From Meandrina meandrites (taxonomy: Eukaryota; Cnidaria; Anthozoa; Scleractinia; Meandrinidae): DNA of 64,000 nucleotides. The stretch covers positions 25,497,955 through 25,561,954 of the forward strand of contig OY855903.1 of the NCBI GenBank assembly GCA_963693305.1, given 5' to 3'. Position numbers and translations under genes: made by a program. The notes under the pieces were generated by a model. The model worked only from the letters and a program-made list of their open reading frames with translations. It had not been told where the DNA came from and searched no databases. Positions 51,331 through 64,000 of this stretch are shown here, one piece after another (within the stretch, counting starts at the first letter, position 1; each line of letters begins with the position of its first letter).

Positions 51331-54300
51331 CTTACCTTTGGTTTAACTTCCTTGTAAGATATAAAAGGGGTTCGACTTCCGGGGGAGGGGGCATTCCCTA
51401 TATAGATAAGGGGAGGCTCCGCCCGAAAGGGGCCGGCTGGAGGTGTACTTCACGAGTTGGAGTATACAAAAGGGTAGCGAAAACCTGTCAAATTATCTCG
51501 AACAGAACTGAGTGTATAAGTAACTTTAAAGCATTATGGATAGCTTGATGGGTATTATACCTCCTCCTTAATTATTTGAGCCTGGAAAACGCCTTAACAT
51601 GTTCTTAAGCTCTACATGAAAAAATGCATATTGCATTGTGCGATACAAGTTCGTGTTGTTGCAATGCAAAATGTGCATTCAAGTATTTTGGGCTCAGTTT
51701 ACTTCGTATGCAACATCGATTGTTTTGTTTTTTGAAAGGCGAAATGGAGAACAGTATTTAGAGTATCTGGAGTGGAGAATATAACGTGAATATAAAAATG
51801 CTCTTCCAAGGTTAGCACGGGTGTGTTCTTATTTAGAATGTTACTAATGCCAGATTTAACGTTCTTATGAAAACGGTTCTTACAAAAAGATTGCGTGCGA
51901 GCGGTGATTCAAGAATGATAAAGTTGAGCTTCAGTTGGCTAAAATGTCTTTTTCCCTGTGAGTCAAGAAAAGAACTGGATGAAGTTCGTTGACAGGCATT
52001 TCTTTGTTCTAAACAACGTTAAGACCCGACCAAAGAAAACGGACTCTCTTGTGTGTTAAAAAAAACTGATGTAGTTGTTCGCCTGATCTGACTGGTATCT
52101 CGGTGATTGCCTTAGTCTGTCGGGTGTAGCCCACCAACTAGAATGCGAGGTCTTTTTTCGCCGCGTGTAACAGGCACGTTAGTACGCGCAGAAACGATGA
52201 CGCATCACAAGACGGTCGCTGTAGTTCTCTGTACTCTCGGTATATAATTCACGCAAACCAAGTGAAATGAAATTGGCGCCGGGTGGCATTTAAATTGGTA
52301 TGTCTTGCATCTTCTTTACTGGCAGGACATGCAACACCACCCAATAATGTTATGCACCTGTAGTCAAAAATACGTGCATGATGATTACCGAAAAAATCGG
52401 CGAGAATTACAACCGACCAATTAGGAAAGGAATTTCAACGTGCTCAAAATACCAACCTCGTTGCCTGGGCTTTTCCCTTGATAATTTGTCCACGAGAAAA
52501 GCCCTACCGCGGGAACGAATTTGTCAAAATACCAGGTCGCGCACACCTACGTTTGAAAGAGGCAGAGACATTGTTGGAAAACTGGTAGCCCGTGTATAGC
52601 TGGCGGTTCTTCATGCGCGCCCAGGTTACGCGCTTGAAAGAACGAGATAGAAACTTCCTCGTATAGTCTCAGTTCACAGCAGCCAAACTTAAAAAGCCAA
52701 TGTCAGTCGCCTCGAACTTTTTGTTATAAAAAGAGCAAATAGGCCGCCGGTAAACTAGAAGGGATAACAGTTATGTCACGTTCTAAGCTTAACTTTTCAG
52801 TGATTGTTTTACCTTTTGCCTTGAAAAAGAGCGATTTCAGATATCTAACACGTTTATCAGCGATTGGTTTGGCGGGAACTGCGCGTGCGCAGTGCGTTTG
52901 ACCGCTGTGTACGTGCAATCATTTTGCAAAGAACTGGGAAAAACTGTCTTGGAGTATTGTTACGTCAATACAGATTGTTTGGTAGTGAATCATTGTTCTT
53001 TGCCCTCAGTTTCAAAATAGCTCTGAAAAAAGCGAACAATTTGTCCGCCTTCTCGCAGAGTAAGAAGAAGAACAAGGGAAAAAATGGTTTAGCACGAGGC
53101 ATTGAAGAGTGCATGATCTACATTGAAATCCCCCTCATAACTTCCCTCGTGCAATACAACTTCAAGTAATGGATTCATGAGAATTCGAGAATTGATCAGC
53201 AACGGGGAATTATCTATGAATCATGAAATGGTACAGGAAATGTCAGGAAAGTAAAGTTGCTATGGTAACCAAGCAATTGTACTGAATTAACGACAATCTT
53301 AATTTTCCAATCTATAAAAATCACCATTCAGTGAGATAATGACTAACTTGAGCTTCAATACAAAGTGTTACCGTAAATGCCTATTTTAGTTTGGTCTCAA
53401 ACCTAAAATGATAAGACACAATTTATGCAAGAAGTGGAGAACACAAAGTTCAATATGGACAGTGTGCGGTAAAGTGAAAAGTCCCTTCTTAATACGGAAA
53501 TCTGATCAGCTGTAAAGAGGCCCAAAAACCTAAAGTAACCTTTACTAAAGTATTAGTATATTAGTATACAGTTGACGGAAGAAACGATAGCGTAAACCGA
53601 TTTAGTCTGAGATACAAAGATGATACTTGTTGAAAGGTCCCGCAGATTAAACAGGAAAGGTTACTATTGTTCAGGGATTAGTCACTGAAAACAGGCCTGG
53701 GAGTCAAAAGCTCTGGAATAGAAAACTGCGTAAACATTTCGAATGACATCTCCCTTTATCAGGGGAATAAATCTGACAGTTTTATGAAAAATTATCCTAC
53801 AGAAGCTTTGGGCGGTCTATTGCAATTTTGCAATGCAAACATTGGTCGCATAATCACAAAAATCTGCGCCGCATATGTTGAAATAACAATCTATTTTTCT
53901 TTCGGTTTAAGCGAGGTCTACGGATAATTCCAACTAACAAAAACAGCTTAGGAAGACGAACCTCGTTGAGTTGAAGTTTTATAAACAACTCATACATGAT
54001 GGTGGGACAAACTTTGAAACAGATTGCTGGAAAGATCTATTTCGAGAAATAATGGCGAGACCTCGAAACAAAGTGATTACATTTCAGAAGCCGCACAGGG
54101 CAAATAACGCCACTGTAATTAATTTTACATCTAATTGAGGGAAGATATTAGGCATTCGGCGAGGTTTCTAGAAGGCAAAACAAAGTTTAGTTTTCAATTT
54201 GGGACTGCGGGGGAAACTCTTTAGCCTTGGGTTGATTTTGGTTCTCTAAATAATTTAGACCAATTTGGGACACGGAATTTTCTGGATACACTGTTCGTGA

Positions 54301-56870
54301 GGTCCGAAATGGAATTCGAGGCTCAGAGTAAACATACGCCACAAAAGTAAACAAATTTCGCAAAAACTGGCGTTAATAAAAGGGTACGCAAATTAAAAGT
54401 GACATCTCTTAAGACCTTTCGATCAAGCGTGATCACGCGGACTATTTGCACCGTAATCACCCTGTCATATTATTGTAAACTCACTAGCTTAAGTAACAAA
54501 AGTCGGGGAGTGGGAGGGCCATTAAGAACACAACCAAAGGCTTTTATTTCGACGTCACATTCTTAAGTTGGCCCTTATGAGCTAACAATTTACGTCAATA
54601 GCTCAAAGGAAGTTGTTTTGTATTTTATAATTAAATTTTGGGGGCCACTAAAAGCAGCGACACAAAGAACCCATTTGGGTTCATTTTCCATGACAACAAA
54701 TGTTATTCTAATAAAGTCCTTGAAGACTGATCGTGAAATATCAAATCGATGCCAAATAAACAAAGCATTGTGCTCGTTCTTGTGGTTTGACTTTTGCTTT
54801 ATTGCCTCCATTAAGGCGGAAATTAGTTTAGAAAATGCTATTGGGAACAATCCACAAGTATATACAATGATTTTCCCCCGACGACGGACTCAAAAAGCAT
54901 AAAGTATATTCCATCTCTGACAAATGACATATTTTTCTGATGGTCGTTTCATATTCCCATAGTTTTGAAAGGTGTACTTTTGAATAATTAGCTTCTGGAA
55001 GAACAAGATCGAATGGCTTAAAGAAGGTAAAAACAATTTGAAAAGAAACGCGGGGGTCTTGGTTTCTTCCGAGAATTTTGTGTTTATAAAACTTCCCGTA
55101 ATGGCTACAATAGGACCTTTGACAACTCGTAGCGGGTTATTTTCAAGTTATTGAAGCCCCCTTGGTGTTAATATGAATGGTTGTTTGGCATGTCAGATAA
55201 CAAATGATTGCTACTTCTTGGGCTGCCAAACACCGCAGAATTGCCCAGTATTCTGTCGCTACAGAAAGGGCTCGGGAGACGTTGTTATGGCAATGAGTCG
55301 AAACTAGATTAATCCTGACAATGCACTCTGTCAAATTAACCAAAAAAGAGCCGCTTACAGGCAGATGCTATTTTAAACTTTTATAAACACACAAGCTCCA
55401 TTACAGTGGCATAGCTCCATTGCACGACAAATCGTTTGCGTTTGTTTATCTCCAGATAAAACTGGCAGTTTTCGTCCGATCCGACCGGCTGTCGAACATA
55501 AAGAAGTACGATATAATTTCGCGAGATATCGCCAAGGGAATTTACAAACCTCGAAACCATTTGTAATTGCTACCCAATTCTTTGAACGGTTTTCAAAAAG
55601 GATAATGAATCGCACAGTGTGACACATTTGAAATCCATTTCTCTTTTACACGCCGGGCGGCATTCTACTGTTACATACAGTAGTTGCATTAAAAACTCAT
55701 AAAAAAAGACGAAACAACGCGGTCAGGCAGTGTTTTATTTTTTAACGCTTAGTAGTTTTACAAACATCTGCAAATTAAAAGCCGGGAGACCAACTGGCTC
55801 GACGGCAAAATTAAAAAGGCTCCAAGTTTGTAATCTTATCAAATGGGTAAATTACGTATTCTTTACAAACCGAGGTGATGAACCAATTTGTTGTTTCACT
55901 GTTCTACGCGGCGCCCAAAGACAGCGCATCGATAATGCTGTTACTAAATAATAAGTCAGTGTATTGAGCGATCAGAAGCGGAAAACTTCCGCCGGCAAGA
56001 ACCGATGAATTTACAAAGACACGCAACTTCTATTCTGTGGTTATACCTATCGTTAGTCATCTAGCTAAGATAAAGTAAAATGCACTAGAGTAATTAACAT
56101 ATTTTATCACAATTCTCAATCGCGATGCTTTATCTTACAGTCTAAAAGGTACACAGCTAAAGCTAAATTTAACACAGCTACAAGGCGCTTTCATTATTTT
56201 CGTTCAAATATACAAATCGATTGTCAATTCGATCTCGCGTCTACGGGAAAACTATCGTTGTTGGACATAATGAAATAAAACAGTTCCAATATCATCACAA
56301 CTTTTGTGTGTATTCTGGCTCGTTGAAACAATGAGAATTGTTTCGTATTCAAATTGCGGATGGGAACTACATTTCTTTAATTTCACGCCAACCCACGACA
56401 AGACACTCTACTTAAAAAACAAAAACTGTAATGAACGAAGAAATCGCATTATTTCCTGTAGGAGTTTTTTCATCTTTGGTTTTCGTTTTCGAGAAAAACT
56501 TCGTTTATTTGAATTGGTACAGCTTTGAAGTCACCGAAAGAAAACTTTGCGACAAATTTTTAACTTATCGCGGTAAGCCGAGGCTTTGAAAAGATTTCTA
56601 GTTAACCCAGATTGAAAGTAATACTTATAAACCACATCGATATATAACTTTAGTGTTTGTAAAGACGGCCAAAAAGTCCGCGGGAAAACCAAATCGGCGG
56701 CAACGCGTCGGATAGAAGGGATTTGTTCTGCTGTCAAAATGTTTGGAATTACTTTGCTTTTTGCAATTTCAATATTCCTTTTCTGATGACACGTTCAAGA
56801 TTTCAGCCGATTAACTGACCCTGGCATCTCCTTCGATTTCGCAACAAACTTGAGTTTTGTCTCGGCGCGT
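51331..56870. other. Long intergenic stretch
   Basis: No gene, RNA or transposon with clear ends. 51361-51440 (GGGGGAGGGGGCATTCCC, AGGCTCCGCCCGAAAGGGGCC) is a GC-rich patch of repeat-like character. 3' sequences of the minus-strand amine receptor lie at the right end. Enhancers could exist but cannot be seen from one sequence. Confidence 0.4.
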
Positions 56871-58004
56871 CTAGCTCGGTCGCTTGTCCCTTCCGTTCAT
56901 GCTTATCCATGATTTTCGTCCACTGCCCCTCGCTGTGGTCGTCCTGGAGTTTGCAGCTTCTGTTACTGAGGCTTCATCCATGTCATGGCTCCGCGAGGCT
57001 TCTCTGTGCCTGCATAACATCCGGCTGAATGCGGAGCGGAATTCCTTGTTGAACAACGTATAAATAAGCGGGTTTAACGAGCTGTTCATGATAGGCAGAA
57101 CGAAGATAAATGTGATTCTTATGGCGTACGAAAGTGCTCTGTTTGTAATGAACGGGGTGAAGCAGCTATCGCACCACAGACTCATCACAATGATTATAAA
57201 AGTTGGCAGCCAGCACACAATAAACACTCCAATAACAATAGCGATAGTCTTGGTTGCCTTCAGTTCGCGCAAAATATGCCTCTTCCCCTTGGTTGGATCA
57301 AGCGAGGCCACTGCTTTCGCTTGAGTAAACGCCACGCGAAATACACAAGAGTACGTTATAATGACTATTAGCAGGGGCAAAAAGAAAGCGACGGCCATAG
57401 CTACCGTGTAGTAAATTCTGTCCTGTTTCCCGCAATTTCGTTCGCCTGACTTGCTAAACGCAACGTTGATATGCGGGTTCTCCGGAGTCGAGTCCCCCGA
57501 CCAATCGATCAGGCTTAAAGCGCCCCACAGCATCGCGTATACCCACACAAACGCGATCAGCGCGAATCCGACCTTTTTTGTCATCCGTCTCTGGTACTCG
57601 AAAGGTTTGGTGATAGCTAGAAAGCGATCAATCGAGATGACCACCAGATTACAGATGGAAGCGCTGCTAAACATCGTGTCCATGACTATCCAATAGGCGC
57701 AAGTCGTTACAACTCCGGGAGCCTTGTCGAAACACCAGTTGTTGTTATGCACGCTCTGGTCAATGCGGAGCGGTAGGTGAATCAGCGCTACAAACAGATC
57801 GGAAACGGCCAGAGAAATGATGAAGAAATTAGTCATTCGTCGCAAGCGATGGTAAAGATAAACAGCGGCTATTACGAGAACGTTCCCAAACACTGTGGCC
57901 AGCATTATTAACACAAGAAACACGCTGTACAATATGAAAAGAGGAAACGTCGGCTGCGAGCAAACCTCGTCAGTGCGATCCAGCGTCGAGTTGCTAGCAG
58001 CCAT
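56871..58004 (-). CDS. Biogenic-amine-type class A GPCR
   Basis: Intron-less frame of 377 aa with ATG at 58004. Seven membrane segments. Landmarks: N5 glycosylation sequon, GN41 in TM1, LAVSD69 in TM2, C102 and C191 for the extracellular disulfide, Asp109 at position 3.32 (the residue that binds the amine group), D126-R127-F128 in place of DRY, CWLP (264-267) in TM6, NPLIY (311-315) in TM7. The TM5 region (198-210) lacks the serine cluster of catecholamine receptors. A palmitoylation-type Cys (C331) lies after helix 8. By family it is a plasma-membrane receptor for an amine-like transmitter. The exact ligand (dopamine, octopamine, serotonin or other) cannot be told. Confidence 0.94.
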   Translation of the reverse strand: MAASNSTLDRTDEVCSQPTFPLFILYSVFLVLIMLATVFGNVLVIAAVYLYHRLRRMTNFFIISLAVSDLFVALIHLPLRIDQSVHNNNWCFDKAPGVVTTCAYWIVMDTMFSSASICNLVVISIDRFLAITKPFEYQRRMTKKVGFALIAFVWVYAMLWGALSLIDWSGDSTPENPHINVAFSKSGERNCGKQDRIYYTVAMAVAFFLPLLIVIITYSCVFRVAFTQAKAVASLDPTKGKRHILRELKATKTIAIVIGVFIVCWLPTFIIIVMSLWCDSCFTPFITNRALSYAIRITFIFVLPIMNSSLNPLIYTLFNKEFRSAFSRMLCRHREASRSHDMDEASVTEAANSRTTTARGSGRKSWISMNGRDKRPS

Positions 58005-61000
58005 GGCTCTTCAACTTCTCTCTCGCGGAATGTTCACAGTGTATTGTCAAGTGCTTCGCCCGTCTAAGCTTCTTTCAAATGACAACACCAGTGGTCGCTC
58101 ACGGGGGTTTTTATGCTCGCTCGGCCAGTAATTATCGCTCAAATAAGCCAGCAATTAAGACGGGATGAAATAGATAATAGAATCTTATTAATTTGGGTCA
58201 TATCAACCGAACCGTTCGTGGGGTCGCGACGCTAAAAGATGAATGATCTGAGCACAGATACTTAGCAAACCATAGCAACCGCTATTGCTCCTGACCTTGT
58301 GTTGATTACATTTCAAAGCTTGTCAGTCAAGTTGCCTCGCAATACGATAGTGTAGGATTAAAGCGGACAGAATATTTTCACAAATCTATTTCAGTACTGC
58401 ATACGTGTAGAGCGAGGCAACATTTTTTGAATCGACCCCGCAGCGGGCATTATCAAAATTTTCTGTTGCCAAACGGAAGTGTTTCTCGGTTAATAAACAA
58501 GCATTACGCGGGGGCTTGCCAAAATAAAACGTCCACAGAGGCGAACAATTCTCGCAAGGGCTTCACGTTGATTGTGCAAAGCGGCAATTTCGAGTCCAGT
58601 GTTTTTTCTTCCTCGATTGAATAATATACGTCATCAACAAGGGTAATTATTTTCGAAGGCAATCTTCGCGACAAATAAGGATACAAGTTTTGAGAATAAA
58701 TTGAAAGATCACCGGGGCGGCAAGAGTCACGGAGTGTAGGGGGCATGTTGTTGTTGTTGTCAACGATAAGCTAGGCTGGGCAGCGTTGCGGATATTTTGT
58801 ATTTTATAGCGAAATAAAAGAGCAAAAAACTCCTGGAGCATTCAGCTGGAGGCTCACAAATGGACAAGCAATTTAATCCGTCCTCATCTGCTGGGCTAAT
58901 TACTTCCTGCCAGACACAACTTCAATCAAATCAAATAGGCAAAATAAGAACTGTGTTTTTAGAAATTATTACGTTCAATTTCGACCTATTGTGAATTGTT
59001 TCTAGAGCAGCGAAAGATAAAATTACGCCAGGGAGAATGTCCAAATAAGGTCTGAAAAATAAATTTTTGTTAGGAAATTTCCAGCACCAGAATAATTTTG
59101 TTTTACCCGGTAGAGATGTTTAGTTTGGGCTCGTTCGAGCTCCATATAAATATTATTTCAGCAGATTAAATAGATACTCGAACGCGAATTAATTAGCCAA
59201 CTCAGCTGCGACGGAAAAGAATTGACACAGCTAAAGTATTGAATTGCCCATTCAGCTCTTTGAAGGCGTTGAAAGCTGAGAAATGGGGCGTCATGTTTTC
59301 CCCGGCAATTTCCAGCGAAGTCCGCCTTACGGCGCTTGATTATTTGGCGCAAAAATATCTAATGAATTTGTGACAATTGTATCCGAACGTGCAATGAATT
59401 ACTAATAGCGTTCAAGACGAATTTCCTCTCTCGCCTCCGGAAAGACGAAATAGCCAAAATAGATTGACAGCGATCGTTGTTAGCAAGAATGTGCGCCAAT
59501 AGAAAGTTGTATTGACCACTCTTAAGTCTATTAAAAAAACTTCCGTCCAATCATCAAAATTGTTAAAAGACAATTGCTCGCCCGCAAAACATGGAAATCT
59601 AAACATACGAAGCGTTAGGCAAAAAAATTGAAAACCTGGCGATTTGACATAAATAACGAAATATCTGACACGTTTACATTAGCTGAAATAATTTTATTTC
59701 CTTGTTTTCCCATGAAATTTACTAATTTAGCAGATTTCAGCCAATTTGAGTGACATGCGGATATTGAGCTGAGCCTTTCTGAATCGAATGAAACAAAATA
59801 TAAACTGTGCGGAAACAACAACATCGCCAGCACTTACAACTCTCCGATCTTCACATCTATTCAAGATCTAGGGCTCTTGAAAAGCTCTTAAGAAAACGTG
59901 ACTTCCTTCAAGTTTTTTTTTTCTCCGGGTTTTGAAGAATTTCCATACTTGTAATTAGCGACGCGCACGTTTGTGTGCTCATCTCTTTCGTAAATTGCAC
60001 GATTTTTTTTCCCTTACTGTCAAAACTAATAAACTCGCGTAACTAGCGGTGTTGGAAAAGCTTGCTAATAATGCGTGAAGTTTTGTTAAAGAATCCGTCA
60101 AACACTTCATCGCGATATTTTCATTTGTCTAGGAGCAGCTATCATTTGCTGTAGAGAATTAATCTAACTGGCAATTGATAACAAGCCTCCTGCTAAGGTT
60201 TTTTGTCTTGATCGATATCGTCCGAGGCAACAACAATTTGCAGATAACAAATATGTACACTCTTCGAAAAAAAACCTTGATGAAATTTATATCTTATTGG
60301 CACGCAATTTTTGAAAATGACATAATAGAAAAGTTAGCTTCAGTGGCATACAAATTTTTGTATAATTCCTAATATGAAGACGATTTTCAGCGTAGACAAA
60401 TCTCCACGCGCCCGCCAAAATATACTTCCGAAAAGAGAAAATAAAACTGTAATTTTAGTAAACATTTTTTAAACTGAATCATTTCATGCAGTAATATCTT
60501 ATAAATTCCACATTGATAAAAAATATTCAGGAACTATATCTTTATCTAGGGCACTTAGCTTTTTCGCAATCAAGTAGAAATATTTTTCTCCGCGTTCTGT
60601 TAGAAATAAAGTAACGATCTATTTTGCAAAAAATTCGCATCTAATAACCGACGAAAAATTTAGAGGTAAACAGTTTTGTATCTAGGCTTTCTTAAAGTAA
60701 AAGGCATCGGCAATCTTGATCACTCGCCTTTCCCTGCCGCATTAAAACAGCAAGCCCGCAAAAATAAAAACGACAAAACGACATAGCCTTGGCTTTCGGA
60801 AACAGATGCGTTCTGACGCACGAACACAAAACGTGAAACGTGCATGTGGCATTGAACTTGGTTCTTGAAAGCCAATTAAAAGACTCTCAAGTACAAGTAA
60901 TCTCTTTGAGGTTTTGCATGATATTGTACTTGTAGGTTGAGTTACGATCCGCAACAAACCCTTGGGGTTGAGGGTTTCGTTTTATCGAGCGGAAGCGGAA

Positions 61001-63470
61001 GCACAAAGGAAGAAAGGTGTATACTCGAATATGCGTTTTGATATGAATATTCGGTTCCTTGCCAACACGTTTTGCCATTCTATTTTGCTGTTGGAAAACG
61101 TCTCTACTAATAAACGCCCGTGTGCAACAGTCGTTATTTTCAAGATATGGTACGTCTGGGAAGGAACAACACGTAATAATTCATTCAGCCAAATTTAACA
61201 GGGGAACAGAATGTATATACAAGAGAAAATATTTTGAGTGTGAGAAAATGGAAGAAAAAGCGAAAAAGAAACTATCTTTCATCTGACAAGCTCCATATTT
61301 CTTTTTTACTGCAATTATTTGCACGGGATGTCAACACCATACCCAGCAATACATGTACGTTAGAAATCTTGCTGCATTAAATCTAAGACATGCATTAAAA
61401 GAGAAAATATAGCACTTACAGAATCATACATTATTTTCTTTTCTAGAACCAACCAGATAACATTGGAAAATTGGCCCGGCCTTAAAACTCCCACAGCCAA
61501 AACGCAATAGTTTTATACCGCATGCATGAGAGCGGAGACGGCTTCAACAAAAGAAAACAATTTTAATCGCTGTAGTTTACAAATTATGATGTCTTGAATT
61601 TTGGTTTTTGAAACTTCCCAAATAACACGCTATTTTGAGTAAACTACGTAAGATTTTGCCGACTTTAATCAGTTTATATACATCAAAAGACAAGCGAAGC
61701 TGAAATAACCAGGTAACATTCGCCCGCGGGGCAGAAAAAATTAAATTAACCCAAAGTTTTCTATTAAGTATGAAAAAACGTGAATTAAGGAAAACACAAT
61801 TACTGCATAAACACACTAATATTAATTTCTTTTACAGGACTCGTGTAATTATCTCTCATTTGCTACATAAAAGACAAACTTGTTTTTAATAAAATAGCGG
61901 CTATATGAAAACAGGTAAATTAACTTGGTTCCTGTTTATAAAGACTTCCGACCAGACCGTTTGATTTGTCTGTCAGCTTTATGATTAAAAAATGGGACAG
62001 TTAAGTGCAAAATTAATTAAATTTCGTTGTAAGGGCGAACACAGTTAAACACTAATGAAAAAAGTTGAATAAAATACACAAGGTTGTTGAAAGCTTTGGT
62101 CTCATTACAATTCTTTACAGAATCTCTTGGGAGTATTCCATAAACTCAATATAGCCTGATCCAGACCCCTAGAGGATACCCTTTAAGACAAATATATCTT
62201 GTTTCGATCTTGTTGATCAGTTCTTGTATTCTTAAAACCTGTGTAGTTGATTTTTCATTGATAAAGTAAGAAGAAAGTGTAAATTGATAACTGCAAGACT
62301 TGAATATTACTGTTTTCTTTTGAAGTTAGCACGGTACTGCCTGCGCGAATGTGTTGTACTATTTTGACAAATTTGCGGCATAAAAACGAAGTTCTCAGAA
62401 AGATGAAAGATAGGATTTAATCATTAGAAATCTTGTGAAATATCGTCATATACCTAAGGGCATTTTAAAGGGCGGAGTTTTACAATCGATTGAATGCAAC
62501 AAACGGGGTCAAAATACTACAAATTGTTGTAGGCTGTGATGATAAAATATGTGGCAGGTTTTAAAAAAAATAATTTGCACACAAGACAAATTTGACAAGT
62601 ATCTTTCGCAGCCAAGAGCCGTTATGTTGCAAGCGCTAATCGTAACTCGATATTGTGATTATCCAGTAGCTTAATCCCTCTTGAGTTTAAACGTGCTTAA
62701 AACTGTCACCTTGTCGACTTTCCAAAGCTTAGAACTTTAATCTTCTTACTAAATTCTGCATGATCCTTGGATTATGGTGTCATCTTGACACAAGTCACAA
62801 CGTGGATTAAGAATGAACGAGATTGGCAGTCCTGTCACGTCCTGTCCTACATGCTAAAAGCCTGAATTTCGGCCATATTTAGTCAAGGCGTAATTAAGCA
62901 GCAACTTCGTTAAGCCCGGCCCCAGGGAAAGACATTTCCTTTATTTTTAATCAACCACTGAGCGACATGTTTATTTAATGCACATAATTAAATTCAGAAT
63001 GGACAGTGTTGATATTTATTGAATAAAGAACGTAGGCACTTTACGAGGACATGTCATTAGTGATTACAAATTACTCGGCAATCGTTGTTTTTTTTCAGGA
63101 CGTGCCTAAGGAGAAACCGCAATTAATTAAGATCGCATACGTAACTAGGCAAATAAATGAATCTACAGGAAGGCAGTCACGTTTTTTAAGGAAACGAAAA
63201 CCCGGAAAAACGTCAACTTCTCTGATATGTCCGCAACGATAACATTCCGCATGCCACCATCGGCGTGTTGATCACCTAGGAGACTTTGAAAACAGCTACA
63301 TGTACCTATCGCGCTGGCTCGCGACATTCTAGGGGGTGGGGAATTGCTTATTTTTTTCGGAAATTTATATTGCTTCAGGGCAATAAATTAGAGCCCTAAA
63401 AACTCACTCTCACTTTTTCCCCTACAGGCCTAAAACAGGCTATTACTGCTTCACCCGAGGCGAGAAAAAA
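58005..63470. other. Upstream of the amine receptor, long intergenic stretch
   Basis: AT-rich with only short frames. No recognised coding exon, RNA gene or transposon ends. A short GTTGTTGTTGTTGTC run lies at 58746. 58005-58140 probably includes the receptor's 5' UTR. Confidence 0.4.
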
Positions 63471-63555
63471 CGAGTAATGTAATGTAATGTAATGTAATGT
63501 AATGTAATGTAATGTAATGTAATGTAATGTAATGTAATGTAATGTAATGTAATGT
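63471..63555. repeat. (TAATG)n pentanucleotide array
   Basis: About 17 uninterrupted copies of a 5-bp unit, leading straight into the minisatellite. Confidence 0.97.
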
Positions 63556-64000
63556 AGAACTCTACTTTAATAAATAGCTAAAAGCTAAAGATTTCAGAAA
63601 CAATTACAACGCAAGCTTTCGCTTTTAATGTGGTGTAATGTAAAACTCTACTTTAATAAATAGCTAAAAGCTAAAGATATTAGAAACAATTACAACGCAC
63701 GTTTTCGCTTAAGTCTTTAGTGTTGTTTAATGTAGAACTCCACTTTAATATATAGCTAAAAGCTAAAGATTTTAGAAACAATTACAACGCAAGCTTTCGC
63801 TTCTAATGTGGTGTAATGTATAACTCTACTTTAATAAATAGCTAAAAGCTAAAGATTTCGGAAACAATTACAACGCACGTTTTCGCTTTAAGTGTTTAGT
63901 GTTTTTTAATGTAGAACTCCACTATAACATATAGCTAAAAGCTAAAGATTTCAGAAACAACGTGACAACGCACGTTTTTCGCCTTTAGGTCTTTAGTGTT
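63551..64000. repeat. Dimeric minisatellite, continuing past the window
   Basis: Units with TAGAACTCTACTTTAATA, AGCTAAAAGCTAAAGAT and AACAATTACAACGCA recur. Reference positions 63560, 63646, 63738, 63824 and 63917 give spacings of 86, 92, 86 and 93, so two unit types alternate in a dimer of about 178 bp. One type has CAAGCTTTCGCTT, the other CACGTTTTCGC and a TTTAGTGTT insert. Confidence 0.95.

Overview
This is a eukaryotic, metazoan window: AT-rich, with GT-AG introns, intron-less rhodopsin-type GPCR genes, a canonical TBC1D20 gene, a TRAF-type RING gene and a very high load of short DNA transposons, SINEs and decayed LINEs. The mix (many single-exon class A GPCRs, TTAA- and TA-flanked MITEs, tRNA-headed SINEs, LINE tails ending in TTG repeats) resembles stony-coral or other cnidarian genomes; that placement is inference from style and not from a marker gene. 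No bacterial operon, CRISPR array or viral genome was seen.

Layout. 0.4-1.9 kb: a 1.46-kb element whose long terminal inverted repeats (TIRs) are built of a 7-bp tandem repeat. 4.86-13.8 kb (+): a split TRAF-like gene (RING, TRAF zinc finger, coiled coil, nuclear-looking basic region, acidic tail, no MATH domain seen), with one exon not found and one frameshift; its introns hold a TTA-flanked MITE, a TTAA-flanked MITE and a LINE relic that itself carries a MITE. 16.2-17.2 kb (-): an intron-less class A GPCR. 19.0-20.4 kb (-) and 26.0-27.5 kb (+): two paralogous single-exon HxxxD acyltransferases, one soluble and one with an N-terminal membrane anchor, plus two short shards of the same gene at 4.4 and 18.2 kb. 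Between them, 23.4-25.2 kb, sits a foldback element with a 9-bp target-site duplication, 5S rRNA-like sequence in both TIRs, and a second transposon nested in one arm.

29.0-38.6 kb (-): a complete nine-exon TBC1D20 gene (Rab GTPase-activating protein) rebuilt here to 391 residues with all splice phases matching; its introns contain at least nine mobile elements. 41.2-41.7 kb (-): a LITAF-domain protein with PPPY motif. 42-51 kb: no convincing full gene; hairpin elements, MITEs, a tRNA-Thr-headed SINE next to an unassigned open frame, and a LINE C-terminal relic. 56.9-58.0 kb (-): a biogenic-amine-type GPCR. 63.5-64 kb: a pentanucleotide run leading into a dimeric minisatellite that runs off the window.

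Functional links. The genes do not form a pathway. The clearest shared history is in the acyltransferases: the paralogs share a 212-bp block with one mismatch, flanked by much more diverged sequence, pointing to recent gene conversion. The most unusual structures are the 5S-bearing inverted-repeat element and the MATH-less TRAF-like gene.
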